64,000 bases of DNA, taken from contig JAEZCE010000080.1 of NCBI GenBank assembly GCA_023429995.1, forward strand, positions 1 to 64,000, written 5' to 3'. Under the pieces are notes generated by a model, which saw nothing but the letters and a program-made list of their open reading frames with translations, was not told the DNA's origin and did not search any database. Origin of the DNA: Bacillota bacterium (GTDB lineage: Bacteria; Bacillota; UBA4882; UBA8346). How positions within the stretch are numbered: the first letter of the stretch is position 1; each line of letters opens with the position of its first letter. Positions 35,117 through 44,287 of this stretch are shown here, piece after piece. A program made the position numbers and the translations under genes.

Positions 35117-35234
35117 AAAATCCCGGTTTCATTTCGGGTAAACTTGTCAGAAAAAATCAATTCAATCCGATAGGTAAACGCGGTTGCCAAATTTACCAAA
35201 ATGGGGGATAATCTAATAGAGAGAAGGTTAAAAA

Positions 35235-35417
35235 ATGAGTGCTTTAGTCAGTCGTAAGTCCATCTTGGAAGCCTGGATGTTTTTAAGGGATCATCATAAC
35301 GGTATACCGGAAGAAACCATTGATTTTATGAAAGAAGCAGCGCTTGAAAAGTTAAATGGCTTGGAAAAATCGGAATCGACTTATAACCGATTGATGAGAG
35401 GCAGAAATGAAAATTAA
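35235..35417 (+). CDS. small hypothetical protein (60 aa)
   Basis: A 60-residue, probably all-helical protein (SRKSILEAWMFLRDHHNGIP, then DFMKEAALEKLNGLEKSEST). AGAGAGAAGG precedes the ATG at a normal distance. Its last 11 bases overlap the next small gene, pointing to coupled translation of a two-gene unit. No family recognised. Confidence 0.6.
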   Translation: MSALVSRKSILEAWMFLRDHHNGIPEETIDFMKEAALEKLNGLEKSESTYNRLMRGRNEN

Positions 35418-35607
35418 CTGGGAGCATGTAAGTGAAAGTTTTTATAACGTGATGCTGGGTGACAAAGAGATTGGGACTCTGCAGCGGAGTAAAAATTATA
35501 ACTGGGTGTTGGATATTCCTGAATTTAATATCCGCCGTGAAAACCAGTTTCGCCGGGATTTGATGGAATATGCGGAGAAAAAAATTGAGAGCGTCAAGAA
35601 AAATTAA
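35407..35607 (+). CDS. small hypothetical protein (66 aa)
   Basis: A 66-residue basic protein starting MKINWEHVSESFYNVMLGDK, with beta-like first half and helical C-terminal half (FRRDLMEYAEKKIESVKKN). It starts inside the end of the preceding 60-residue gene. No ribosome site of its own beyond GAGAGG. Function unknown; the pair may form a small two-protein module. Confidence 0.58.
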   Translation: MKINWEHVSESFYNVMLGDKEIGTLQRSKNYNWVLDIPEFNIRRENQFRRDLMEYAEKKIESVKKN

Positions 35608-35749
35608 AAACAAGCTTTTTAGGGTGAATGCTAAATTCCCTTATTGAAAATAACAACTTTAGCCCAATTCCTTTGTTGAGGTGAATTCATATATTGATAT
35701 CAAGATAGCCTTACAAAAGGGGCGCAACATTGGAAAGGAGAGCTAAAGG

Positions 35750-35866
35750 ATGGCAGATAGTCTTGGAGCAGGCTGTGGTTTTACCTGTAACGGTTGGCTG
35801 ATGTTCTTGATCTTCGTGTTGTTGGTTATTGGTTGTGGCGGATGCTTTGGTGGCGGCTTCATCTAA
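35750..35866 (+). CDS. YjcZ-like sporulation micro-protein (38 aa)
   Basis: A 38-residue membrane peptide: MADSLGAGCGFTCNGW, then the hydrophobic core LMFLIFVLLVIGCGG and the Gly/Cys-rich end CFGGGFI. The Gly-rich plus single membrane helix plan resembles YjcZ/YhzC-like small spore proteins. The four Cys residues are unusual for that group. AAAGGAG precedes the ATG and a terminator follows. A CATATATT sequence at 35688 resembles a mother-cell sigma -10 element; that is only a hint. Confidence 0.65.
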   Translation: MADSLGAGCGFTCNGWLMFLIFVLLVIGCGGCFGGGFI

Positions 35867-35915
35867 AAATCAAGGAGTTGTCCATTAAACTTCACCGTCA
35901 TCAATGGCAAAGAAA

Positions 35916-35949
35916 TAAGCCCCATCGCTTATCAGGTGGTGGGGTTTTT
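35916..35949 (+). terminator. terminator after the YjcZ-like gene
   Basis: CCCCATCGC and GTGGTGGGG pair around TTATCAG and are followed by TTTTT. Confidence 0.75.
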
Positions 35950-36060
35950 GAATGTCTATAGGGAGTACCAATTTACACAAACCAATTTTTTTTCCTGGAA
36001 AGGCCTCCTTTATTTAAGCCCACTATCCCGTTTGGATGGCGGGTTTTTTCCTAAACTTCC

Positions 36061-36088
36061 ATCGGTAGCTTAGGCTACCGATTTTTGG
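36061..36088 (+). terminator. terminator upstream of the hemerythrin-like gene
   Basis: ATCGGTAGC-TTAG-GCTACCGAT is a perfect nine-base stem followed by TTTT. A second, weaker CCCG/CGGG hairpin with TTTTTT lies at about 36027-36050. A TATAAT at 36101-36106 after it can serve as -10 element of the next gene. Confidence 0.75.
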
Positions 36089-36140
36089 TTTTCGGACCAT
36101 TATAATACGATGGATGAACGAAATGGAAGGAGCACAAAAC

Positions 36141-36554
36141 ATGTTTGAGATTATCCAACGCCAACACGCTGAAATTTTACAACTCGCCCAAAAAATTTCG
36201 ATGTACGACTCGATACCAAAAGTGAGGGAAAATGCATTCGATATTTCGCTATTGCTGGGGGCCTTATCGGGGAAGCTTATGATGCATTTGGCCAGTGAAG
36301 ATCAATTTATCTATCCCTGTTTGATGAAAAAACAGGACCCGAAAATCCAGGAAACGAGTAAACGATTCGCTTCGGAAATGGGGAGTTTAGCCCAGGTGTT
36401 TGGTGATTATAAAAATAAATACCTGGTGGATTCCAAAATCGCAAATGCGCCCGGGGAATTTTTGGGGGATTCGGGAAAGGTAATGGAGACGATCGGGAAG
36501 CGGATAGCCAGGGAAGAAAAGTATCTTTATCCGTTGCTGGATGATGAGGTTTAA
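36141..36554 (+). CDS. hemerythrin-like domain protein
   Basis: A 137-residue four-helix protein. The His/Glu residues expected for a hemerythrin HHE-type site are present: RQHAEI near residue 8, MMHLASEDQFIYPCL near 48-62 and EEKYLYPLL at the end. Such proteins bind a di-iron centre and sense oxygen or nitric oxide. The frame extends upstream to 36114, but ATG 36141 after AAGGAG is preferable. Its stop overlaps that of the convergent SNase-like gene by four bases. Confidence 0.78.
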   Translation: MFEIIQRQHAEILQLAQKISMYDSIPKVRENAFDISLLLGALSGKLMMHLASEDQFIYPCLMKKQDPKIQETSKRFASEMGSLAQVFGDYKNKYLVDSKIANAPGEFLGDSGKVMETIGKRIAREEKYLYPLLDDEV

Positions 36555-37600
36555 AAAGAAATGATTTCATCACCATTTTGATCCACCAAGCGGGCGGGTT
36601 TTTCGATGAAGATCATGTCTTCCGGTTTCGCCATCACCTGGGAGCCGTCAAAAACCTGGCTGAGGGGGATGGAACCTTTCTGGCTTTGGCGGTATTTTTT
36701 AAAATCGGGCCGTAAGATTAAACGGTCCTCTTCCTTGGACTCTAGATACTCTTTGAATGTTCCGAGATTGATCCCGGCCAGATAGTAAAGGTTATATATG
36801 GACCATCTGCGGAAGAACTTCGGCAGAATCATCTTTCCTTTGTCATCGGCCGGATGGTACACCGGGTTTTGTTTGGGATCCCGGAATTGCAGCTGAAAGT
36901 CAAAGGTTTTGATCTCGGAGGTATAATAGTATAAAGTGCGCTCGGGGGCGGTTTGCCCTTTTTTATAAAGGGCTAACAAATCGGTGATCTCCCGCTCGGA
37001 TAAGGAATTATAAAATGCCGGGAAAACCCAGCCGTTTTCGAGCAGCCAATGGTTGATGTTGATGGTTTGACCAGCCCCGCCGGTGATGATGATGTCGCCC
37101 ACAAAGCGGCCGTAAACGTCGCATCCATCCCCCGGTTTGTCGATATTTCCGGAAACGAAAAGGCAATCGGTCCAGCTGTCCCGATTTGAATTGGCCTTCA
37201 ACATTTTTTGCAATTCGACGGTGGCTGTTTCGGCGAAATATTGCCGGAATTCGTTTTCGGCGTTTACTTTTTTCAAACGCCCGTATTCTTCGGGGGAAAG
37301 ATGTCCCTTGGGGAGTTTTCCATACAATTTATAATGCAACTCCGGGGCGTCAATTCCCTGCAGCCTGATATTAATCCGGGGCTGGGAAGTGTTTTTGTAA
37401 TGAATGACCGGCTCCGACCCGGCTCCGCTTTTTACCCTGGCATCCTGAAATACGTTGGTTTCTTTGAATTCAGCGGCCCCATCCGCCTGATACAGAAAAG
37501 AGTGAGGAGTCAGGATGATTTTCGTGGTATCGGCATCGGATTTGCCGGTGGGCCAAAATTGAGCGAGATCGATTGAACCGGCTATTTTTAACGTTCCCAT
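36551..37600 (-). CDS. SNase-like (thermonuclease-fold) protein
   Basis: A 349-residue protein without signal peptide. Residues about 70-190 show the staphylococcal nuclease fold signatures: INIRLQGIDAPELHY with the first acidic site, a middle helix (FAETATVELQKMLKA) and CDVYGRFVGDI with the Arg expected in SNase. The C-terminal 150 residues (YYYTSEIKTFDFQLQFRDPK onwards) are an extension of unknown role. The start at 37600 has GGAGG upstream. Nuclease activity is likely but not proven; the position of one catalytic Arg is unclear. Confidence 0.75.
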   Translation of the reverse strand: MGTLKIAGSIDLAQFWPTGKSDADTTKIILTPHSFLYQADGAAEFKETNVFQDARVKSGAGSEPVIHYKNTSQPRINIRLQGIDAPELHYKLYGKLPKGHLSPEEYGRLKKVNAENEFRQYFAETATVELQKMLKANSNRDSWTDCLFVSGNIDKPGDGCDVYGRFVGDIIITGGAGQTININHWLLENGWVFPAFYNSLSEREITDLLALYKKGQTAPERTLYYYTSEIKTFDFQLQFRDPKQNPVYHPADDKGKMILPKFFRRWSIYNLYYLAGINLGTFKEYLESKEEDRLILRPDFKKYRQSQKGSIPLSQVFDGSQVMAKPEDMIFIEKPARLVDQNGDEIISF

Positions 37601-37746
37601 AGGATTACCTCCGATCCAAGATATGTGAGGTCCAGGTAGTTTATGGCTGGTAAATGTTTCTATAATTTTGCGGGAATTTCTTCGTGGCGAAAAAGATTGT
37701 TTATTGTTCATCAAGTCCAAGATGCCTATTTCGACCTAATCCCCGG

Positions 37747-37769
37747 CCCCTTCCCGAATCGGGAAGGGG
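37747..37769. repeat. perfect short palindrome
   Basis: CCCCTTCCCGA-A-TCGGGAAGGGG, 11-base arms with a one-base loop. It lies between two minus-strand genes without T-run. It has the same plan (long G/C-rich arms, minimal loop) as hairpins inside the long repeats. Confidence 0.6.
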
Positions 37770-37839
37770 TGCCGGAGTGAATTATTTGGGTTAAAAAGCG
37801 TTCAAGTTTCCTGGCATCTAAAGAGAGACGCCGGTCCGT

Positions 37840-39267
37840 TTATTGAGATATGGTGAGGGAGCCGGCGTCCAGGGAGATCTCATAATAGCCATGGCCGTCC
37901 CAATTGAGGACCTGGTTGTTTTGCCGGAGCGTGCCGCCGCTGACTTTGACCCGGAGGTATTTGCCGCTTGGGAAATGGGCCGGCAAGGTCCACCGGTAAG
38001 TCATTTCGGTTCCGGAGATGGTGGGTGAAAGGGACGAAAACAGCTTCTGGGCCCGCCAGTATGCGCCGATGTTGATGACGCTGTCGATCCACAGATCGCC
38101 GAAAGCTTTAACCGATTTTACGCTGCTGGTGAACTGGGCGATATCGACAGGCTGGTATGCGCCGTCACTGCCGCCGCTGAATCCATGGACCAGAAGGATC
38201 TGCCAGTTTCCCGAGGTTCTGGCGGAACTGACGGGAGCGGTCATGGCGCTGGCTGCTGCGCCGGTCGCCGGAATAAAACAAGGCAGGTTATAGGGATCGG
38301 TATTACTATTGGGCGCAATGGAGCCGCCCTGGACACCCCGGTTTATCAGGAATCTGCTTGAAGCAAGGCTGATGTAACTTGAGTCACCGTATGGCGCCGC
38401 CATGGTTAAGGGGGTCACCCCGAAATGCTGTTGAATAAATGTGGTTGCCGCATCGATATCACTTCCATTGCCGGTTTGGGGATGGCTTTGAGTATGATTG
38501 CCGAGCTCGTGCCCGTTCAATAGCGCTTGCGCCCAGATACTGTTGGCTGCTTCGCTCTTGTTGGTTTGAAGATAGAAGGTCAGGTGCACTCCGAGAGCGT
38601 TGAGCTCAGAGTAATGGGCGATCTGGGACGAGTTGGAGTCGTCGAAGGTGTAGGAAACCGCGCCGGTAAAGCCTGCCCAGTTAATGACGGTCAGGTTGCC
38701 CGGAGTTCCCGATGGCCGGGGAACATTATCGCTGCCTGGAGGAACCGGCAGGCCCGACGGTCCGATTGGAGGCGGGGTCGGCGTTGGCGTTACGGTTGGT
38801 GTTATCGTGGGTGTCGGGGTCGGTGTCCCGGTCGGCGTTGGCGTCGGAGAGGGACCGGATCCGTTTAATGTAAAGCCGGTGGGTTTGGCGTTGGTCCCAC
38901 TATAGGAAAGGTTAAAGCCAAAGCTTACCTTGCCGCCGTTGGCAGGGATTGTGGAGTTGTAGGATAGGTTGGTGGCTGTTACGGAAGCGCCGCTTTGGGT
39001 ATAGGAGGCGTTCCACATGTTGGTGATCTTCTGGTTGCCGGGGAAGGTCCACCCCAAGGTCCAGCCGTTGATGGCGGTTGAGTCATTATTGGTGATGGTT
39101 ACATTCACGGTGGCTCCAGTCCCCCAATCATTTTGGCTATAATCTACGGAATAATTGCCGGCGGCGATGGTAGTTTGTTGAGCCGGCCCAATCAGACCGC
39201 CCAGGATAAAAATGCCGGCTATCAGAGATAGCGCATAAATCATTCGCTTTTGCAGGTTGGTTTTCAT
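37840..39267 (-). CDS. secreted CBM2-linked polysaccharide deacetylase (CE4-type)
   Basis: A 475-residue extracellular enzyme. Signal peptide (MIYALSLIAGIFILGGLIGP), then a CBM2-type cellulose-binding domain (about 30-130; TNNDSTAINGWTLGWTFPG), a Pro/Thr linker (about 135-165) and the NodB deacetylase domain with SYTFDDSNSSQ, the zinc-binding HELGNHTQSHPQ and a C-terminal LLVHGFSGG. The catalytic Asp of the usual TFDDG is kept; the sequence has TFDDS. Likely substrates are acetylated xylan or chitin-like material attached to plant fibre. A GTG/TTG/ATG series starts the frame; ATG 39267 follows GGGGTG. Confidence 0.9.
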   Translation of the reverse strand: MKTNLQKRMIYALSLIAGIFILGGLIGPAQQTTIAAGNYSVDYSQNDWGTGATVNVTITNNDSTAINGWTLGWTFPGNQKITNMWNASYTQSGASVTATNLSYNSTIPANGGKVSFGFNLSYSGTNAKPTGFTLNGSGPSPTPTPTGTPTPTPTITPTVTPTPTPPPIGPSGLPVPPGSDNVPRPSGTPGNLTVINWAGFTGAVSYTFDDSNSSQIAHYSELNALGVHLTFYLQTNKSEAANSIWAQALLNGHELGNHTQSHPQTGNGSDIDAATTFIQQHFGVTPLTMAAPYGDSSYISLASSRFLINRGVQGGSIAPNSNTDPYNLPCFIPATGAAASAMTAPVSSARTSGNWQILLVHGFSGGSDGAYQPVDIAQFTSSVKSVKAFGDLWIDSVINIGAYWRAQKLFSSLSPTISGTEMTYRWTLPAHFPSGKYLRVKVSGGTLRQNNQVLNWDGHGYYEISLDAGSLTISQ

Positions 39268-39499
39268 CAATGATAACACCCCTTTCTTTATATTCGTTCA
39301 CGCAATCGGTAGCTACCTAAAATTATTATATCATAATCATGTAAAATTTTTACAATCATTTAATTTTTTGGTAAAATTTTATGTTGAAATTCAATACAAT
39401 ATTGCTTAAGATTATATCGTATACTACAATAAAAAATAAGAAGCTTACCGTTGCCCAAGAGGCCTGGAAGCGGCGACGGATCGGGAATGGAGGATCGGG

Positions 39500-40783
39500 A
39501 TGGTTTCAAAATATTATCTGGAATTATACCAAGCAATCAGTGACATGCCGGTGGTATCCACCCATGAACACCATTTGCCGGGTTCTTTTCAAAAGGCGTT
39601 GACCCTGGACTTGCTTTTCGCCAACTCCTATCTGACATCGCTCGCCCAATCAAAGAAGGGGGCGGGCGGGGTCCGGGACTATATTCCAACCGTCCGGGAG
39701 CGCCCTTTTTCTTCTGGTATCCCCATGGATGAAACAGAGGGGCGGGAGGATTTCTTAGCCCAGGTTCGTTATAACAGCTATTTTGTATGGCTGGAAAAGG
39801 CGCTGCAAGGGATTTACGGGTTTGCTGCTCCGCTTTCTGCCGGGAATTGGGATGAGATTTCCGGGAAGATTGCCGGGAGACACCGGGAAGATGAGGCAGA
39901 TCTTGACATATTAATGGGGATTGGCAATTATCGGCGCGCCATCCTGGATCCTTATTGGGATTACGGCAGCGATAACGGCCATCCGGAACTATTTTCGGTT
40001 GCCATGCGCACCGATATGTTTGTGACGTCGTTTCATCCCGAGGCGGCGGACCATGACGGCAATAGCCCGTTCACTCAATATCCGGATGCTCCACGGGATG
40101 ATTTTGAGGAGTACCTTCACTATCTGAAAGCTCTCTTTATGAAATGGCGCCGTCACGGGGGCGTGGCCCTGAAGTCGGCGTCCGCTTACGACCGCTCGCT
40201 GAAGTATGATTTGCCGGATAGGGATTTGGCCTGCCGGACTTTTTTCAAACACCCTTCAGAAGTGACGGAAGGGGAAGGAAAGAATTACGGCGATTTTATG
40301 TTTCACTGGTTTTGTGAGTTATGCAAGGAACTGGAGGTTCCCTTCCAGATTCATACGGGTCTTGGGAAATTGCAAGGGTCCAATCCTTTGCTGCTTGAGC
40401 CGGTGATAACCAGGTATCCGGAGATCCGCTTTGTTTTATTGCATTGCGGATATCCCTGGTGCTCTGATGCGGCGGGACTGGCCCATAACCATGACAATGT
40501 CTGGCTGGATATGACCTGGGTTCCCATTATCAGCACTTCAGCGGCACTAAGAGCGCTGGCGGAGTTTTTGGAGGTGGCCCACTCGGTGAACAGAATCGCC
40601 TGGGGCAGCGATACCTGGACTTCCGAGGAGGCTTATGGGGCTCTCCTGGCTTGGCGGCATGTGGTGGCCCAGGTTTTGGCGGATAAGGCGGAGGAAGGGT
40701 ATATCGGCCTGAAAGAGGCGGAGTCCCTGGCGGGGAAGTTGTTGTGGGGGAATGCGGGAGAGACGTATGGAGTGGAATGGTAA
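39500..40783 (+). CDS. amidohydrolase-superfamily protein (uronate isomerase-like barrel)
   Basis: A 427-residue TIM-barrel protein. The N-terminal VVSTHEHHLPG provides the HxH-type metal site, IHTGLGKLQG near 288 and VLLHCGYPW near 318 match metal-dependent amidohydrolase_2 strands, and IAWGSDTWTSEE near 364 carries the conserved Asp. The arrangement resembles glucuronate isomerase (UxaC-type) relatives, so action on a sugar acid or lactone is likely; the exact reaction is not clear. GGAGG lies six bases ahead of the ATG. It stands alone on the plus strand. Confidence 0.8.
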   Translation: MVSKYYLELYQAISDMPVVSTHEHHLPGSFQKALTLDLLFANSYLTSLAQSKKGAGGVRDYIPTVRERPFSSGIPMDETEGREDFLAQVRYNSYFVWLEKALQGIYGFAAPLSAGNWDEISGKIAGRHREDEADLDILMGIGNYRRAILDPYWDYGSDNGHPELFSVAMRTDMFVTSFHPEAADHDGNSPFTQYPDAPRDDFEEYLHYLKALFMKWRRHGGVALKSASAYDRSLKYDLPDRDLACRTFFKHPSEVTEGEGKNYGDFMFHWFCELCKELEVPFQIHTGLGKLQGSNPLLLEPVITRYPEIRFVLLHCGYPWCSDAAGLAHNHDNVWLDMTWVPIISTSAALRALAEFLEVAHSVNRIAWGSDTWTSEEAYGALLAWRHVVAQVLADKAEEGYIGLKEAESLAGKLLWGNAGETYGVEW

Positions 40784-40945
40784 GGCACGCCCTTATAGAC
40801 CAGCTATGAAAGTCAAGTATTTTTTAAGATTGTCTCACTTGATGAGAATAAGTTTGCCCGGATTTCATCAAAGCAGAAATACCTGATTTACTGTTTTGCT
40901 CTGGTTAGTTCTAGCGCCATTTCCATTTAAATACCGCATCCCCAG

Positions 40946-42454
40946 TTAATCCAATGTAGCGTTAAAAGGTTTCAAGAGCTGGTAGAGTTGCTTATACTTG
41001 AGGTATTTTTCTTCATAAATCGCGTTGAGTTCAGGATCTGGATCAAAAACTTCGGCGATCGACACCATGTTGGCGACGCCGTCTTCAATGCTTTTAAAAC
41101 TGCCAATTGCATAACCGGCTAATATCGCTGCACCCAACGAGACTGCTTCGCTTACCTTCGGCTTGACGACCGGTATCCCGAAACAACTGGCCTTGATCTG
41201 TAGCCAAGTCTTCGATTTGGAGCCTCCGCCTACCGACCGGATTTCATGTAAAACGATCCCGTTTTGGCGTAAGTAATCGATATTTTGTTTCATTTCATAA
41301 TTGATGCCGTCAATGATACTTCGAGTCAAATCAGCTTTGCTGGTTGAGACCTTTAAACCGACGATCGCCCCTTTCGAAAGCGGATCGAAATAGGGAGTCC
41401 CCGCCCCGACAAAATGGGGCAGGAAAAAGATGTCTTTGGGCAGCGGAGCCATTTCCGCCATGATTAATTCATAAGGATCCCGCTTTAATTCCAGGGCTTT
41501 ATGTCGTTCTTCGGCGCACAAAGTATCCCTATACCAGCGTAACAACAACCCTCCAGTCATGTTAATGCCGATAGTGCAATAAAAATCGGAGGCCACGTAG
41601 GGGTAAATCGAATAATTCCCCAAACGCATCGCTTCCGAAAAATCAAGCTTTTGAAAGATTGGGCAGATGGCATCGACGGTTCCCATGGAATTCATGGCGG
41701 TACCGGCCTTAAGAACACCTGCTCCCAACGCGCCGCATGGCTGATCATGTCCTCCGGTGATCACCGGTATTTCACCCACAAAACCAAGCGCATCGCGTAA
41801 TGTTTTTTTGACATTGGCGATAATTGTCCCGGATGGCACGGGCGGCGATAATTTCTCAGGTTCAATCCCCGCGATAGCCAAAATTTCACTGGACCATTTT
41901 TTGGCGGTTACATCGAAAGCCATTGTCCGGGCGGCCAACGAATAATCAATGCCGCATTCACCGGTCAGTTGAAAGATAATATAATCTTCCACCAACATAA
42001 ATTTCCAGGTGTTTTCAAAAATATCGGGCAGGTTTTGTTTTAACCACATTATTTTGTTGATCGAATACATCGGATGAGACGGCATTCCGCTTTTTTGATA
42101 CAAAATTTCCTTGGATAAAGAAGTTTCTAAAAAATTCATTTGTTCAATAGCCCGGTAGTCAAAGGAAGCAATAATGTTATAAAGGCTATTCCCGGACGCA
42201 TCCACCGCAGTGACAGCTTCGCCCTGGGAAGAAACGGCCAGCGCTTTAACAGGATTCATCTTTACCTGGCCGTTGACCTCTTGCAATACTTCTTGCGCCT
42301 TTCCCCAAATCAATGCCGGTCGGAATTCCGCCCAGTTGTCTTGGGGTTGTTCAAACGGATATTCGCGGTAAGCCGAAGCCAGGATAACCCCTTTTTCATC
42401 AAACACAACGGCTTTACATCCGGTGGTTCCAATATCTAAGCCCATCAAACTCAC
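40946..42454 (-). CDS. FGGY family carbohydrate kinase
   Basis: A 502-residue ATP-dependent sugar kinase. The N-terminal phosphate loop GLDIGTTGCKAVVFDEKG, the Mg/substrate-site GGHDQPCGALGAGV near 240-253 and the adenosine motif VGGGSKSKTWLQIKA near 405-419, with EAVSLGAAILAG, are all present. The FGGY family covers xylulose, ribulose, gluconate and erythritol kinases; the sugar cannot be fixed. ATG 42469 opens the frame, but GTG 42454 follows GGGGGT and is likely the start. Transcribed 36 bases after the RpiR regulator as its probable target. Confidence 0.92.
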   Translation of the reverse strand: MSLMGLDIGTTGCKAVVFDEKGVILASAYREYPFEQPQDNWAEFRPALIWGKAQEVLQEVNGQVKMNPVKALAVSSQGEAVTAVDASGNSLYNIIASFDYRAIEQMNFLETSLSKEILYQKSGMPSHPMYSINKIMWLKQNLPDIFENTWKFMLVEDYIIFQLTGECGIDYSLAARTMAFDVTAKKWSSEILAIAGIEPEKLSPPVPSGTIIANVKKTLRDALGFVGEIPVITGGHDQPCGALGAGVLKAGTAMNSMGTVDAICPIFQKLDFSEAMRLGNYSIYPYVASDFYCTIGINMTGGLLLRWYRDTLCAEERHKALELKRDPYELIMAEMAPLPKDIFFLPHFVGAGTPYFDPLSKGAIVGLKVSTSKADLTRSIIDGINYEMKQNIDYLRQNGIVLHEIRSVGGGSKSKTWLQIKASCFGIPVVKPKVSEAVSLGAAILAGYAIGSFKSIEDGVANMVSIAEVFDPDPELNAIYEEKYLKYKQLYQLLKPFNATLD

Positions 42455-42490
42455 TGCAGTTACCCCCATCTTGTTGCTTTCAATTGCCGT

Positions 42491-43345
42491 TTACTCAATT
42501 CTTGATATCTTGACGGAATCAATTGTTTTCGCCAGGTTTTTCATGGCGTCTTTCTTGTGAAGGGACAGATAAATAAATAATGCGTCCAGAATTGCCAGTT
42601 GCGCCAATCGTGCGGTCGCATTTTCGCCAGTGATCGGATTCCCTCCGGCAACGGAAAATAGTGAATAATCAGCGACTTTGGTCAAGGGCATATCGGCAAA
42701 GTTGGTGATGGCAATGGTAGTGGCGCCGACTTGTTTGGCGAGTTTCAAACTGTTGACGATAGCCGTTGTCCTGCCGGAATGGGAGATGCCAATCGCAACA
42801 TCCCCTTTTTTTAACAGTGATGCAGATAGCAATTGCATGTTATGATCGGTAAAGACGGCGGAGTTTAAACCAATCCGTAAAAATTTATGATAAGCATCCA
42901 TGGCGATCACGCCGGACCCGCCAAAACCGTACAGATCGATTTTCGGAGCTTTCATAAGAATATGACAGACATTCTCGAAAGTTTCCTCGTGAATTGAATT
43001 CAAACAATCCGTCATTGCCTGAATCGAGTTTTTGAACGATTTCATCAGGATTTGTTTGGGAGAGTCCGATATTTCAAATTCTTCATCAAAATAAGTGGAT
43101 GGAGAGGAATTGAACTGCTCCTTCAATTCGGCGAATCCTTCCAATCCCAATTTTTTACAAAATTTAACGATCGACCCCTGGCTCACCTGCAATTTTTCAG
43201 CCATTTCGGTAATTGTAATCGTACTGATCTCGGATGGGAAAGATAAGATATATTCGGCTATCAATCTTTCCTTAGGATTTAAAGACGGAATCAGTCTTTT
43301 GATAATAATTACAATCTGTCTACCTTGGGAAACGCTGGTATTCAT
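42491..43345 (-). CDS. RpiR family transcriptional regulator
   Basis: A 284-residue regulator: N-terminal helix-turn-helix (ITITEMAEKLQVSQGSIVKF, then CKKLGLEGFAELKEQF) and C-terminal SIS sugar-phosphate-binding domain (IDLYGFGGSGVIAMDAYHKF; GISHSGRTTAIVNSLKLAKQ). It should repress or activate the following kinase gene in response to a phosphosugar. ATG 43345 has GGGG at nine bases. A TATAAT-like -10 lies about 23-30 bases upstream of the start on this strand. Confidence 0.94.
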   Translation of the reverse strand: MNTSVSQGRQIVIIIKRLIPSLNPKERLIAEYILSFPSEISTITITEMAEKLQVSQGSIVKFCKKLGLEGFAELKEQFNSSPSTYFDEEFEISDSPKQILMKSFKNSIQAMTDCLNSIHEETFENVCHILMKAPKIDLYGFGGSGVIAMDAYHKFLRIGLNSAVFTDHNMQLLSASLLKKGDVAIGISHSGRTTAIVNSLKLAKQVGATTIAITNFADMPLTKVADYSLFSVAGGNPITGENATARLAQLAILDALFIYLSLHKKDAMKNLAKTIDSVKISRIE

Positions 43346-43356
43346 GAATCTCATCC

Positions 43357-43556
43357 CCGTATTATATTACTTTTCATTATAATGAATCAACACAGCTTCA
43401 TTTTTTAAAAACGTCTAATTTATTAACAACTTAGTTTTATTTTACAATAATCTAGAATGAGATTGCAAGAGATATTTCATTACCATTGAGCGATGAATGA
43501 AACTGCGCTGGCACTATTGACACTATTTGCCAAATTCTAGAACATCAGGAGATATT
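43357..43556. other. A+T-rich region between RpiR and repeat R1
   Basis: About 200 bases containing the RpiR promoter at the left end. No gene is visible; the following R1 repeat starts at 43557. Confidence 0.35.
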
Positions 43557-43866
43557 ATTTTATCTGATTATAAAGTTAATTCAGCAGATTATTTGGATGT
43601 AATGATCTATCAGCTATCTATTGATTTAAGATTAAAAGAATATCTCCCGCAGAGGTGTCGTCACCATGGTGACGCAGGCGCAGAGAAATGGCTAAGTTTT
43701 TTGAGATATGTTTTCCGGCCTAGACGTTTCCTTCTCGCGAGTTGGCAACCGATATCATGAATTACCAAAAAATATCTTGCAAAGCGCATCTCGTACTCTG
43801 TGCGAGAATAAATAGGCGGCTTGAGTTGGAACCAAGCTGATTTATCTTTATAACCATGTTATTTTA
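43557..43866 (+). repeat. long direct repeat R1, copy 1
   Basis: About 300 bases that align with 57315-57612 in the same orientation, roughly 85 percent identical by eye (shared blocks ATTATAAAGTTAATTCAGCA, CGAGTTGGCAACCGATATCA, TTGCAAAGCGCATCTCG, AGAATAAATAGGCGG). Copy 1 has a perfect 16-base palindrome CGTCACCATGGTGACG at 43659-43674, where copy 2 has only CGCGG. No protein is conserved between copies; I consider it non-coding. Confidence 0.8.
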
Positions 43867-44287
43867 TAGCAATTCGCCAATGAAGGCTGGAAAGACCGAA
43901 GGACATTTATTCTCATTAATGATTATTTTACAATAAACTTATCGGTTGTTTGTCTTTTAAAACAGATTTGCAGAATCGGCTACTGATATATCATTTGCGC
44001 ACATATATGATAATTAACAGATGAATCTATCATTAAAACTTTCTCATTTAATTAAAAAAAATAATGAGAAAAAAGAAGGAATTTCATTTTATCAATAGAA
44101 ATAATGAACACATGAAAATGTTGCCGAAATGATTATGGTGATGTTTGCCTTGGACTGCCCGTTATGAAACTGGCCCAATCATGTCATAACGAGTGAGTTA
44201 AAATCGGGAGGTGAGGCTGAAAACAATTTCGTCCACGGTTTCTCATATGGAAGATTACTAAAAAGGATTTTAAAGGAGAGGTTGATT
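43867..44287. other. intergenic region upstream of ribose-type transporter
   Basis: About 420 bases, A+T-rich, without gene. TTTAAAGGAGAGG near 44270 is the ribosome site of the binding-protein gene. I see no convincing -35/-10 pair. Confidence 0.35.

Noticed and set aside
38527..38905. Plus-strand frames opposite the CBM2-deacetylase linker
   Set aside because: They are the mirror of the Pro/Thr linker repeats in the real minus-strand gene.
43527..43760. 77-codon frame over repeat R1 copy 1
   Set aside because: The frame is not kept in R1 copy 2 and there is no ribosome site.
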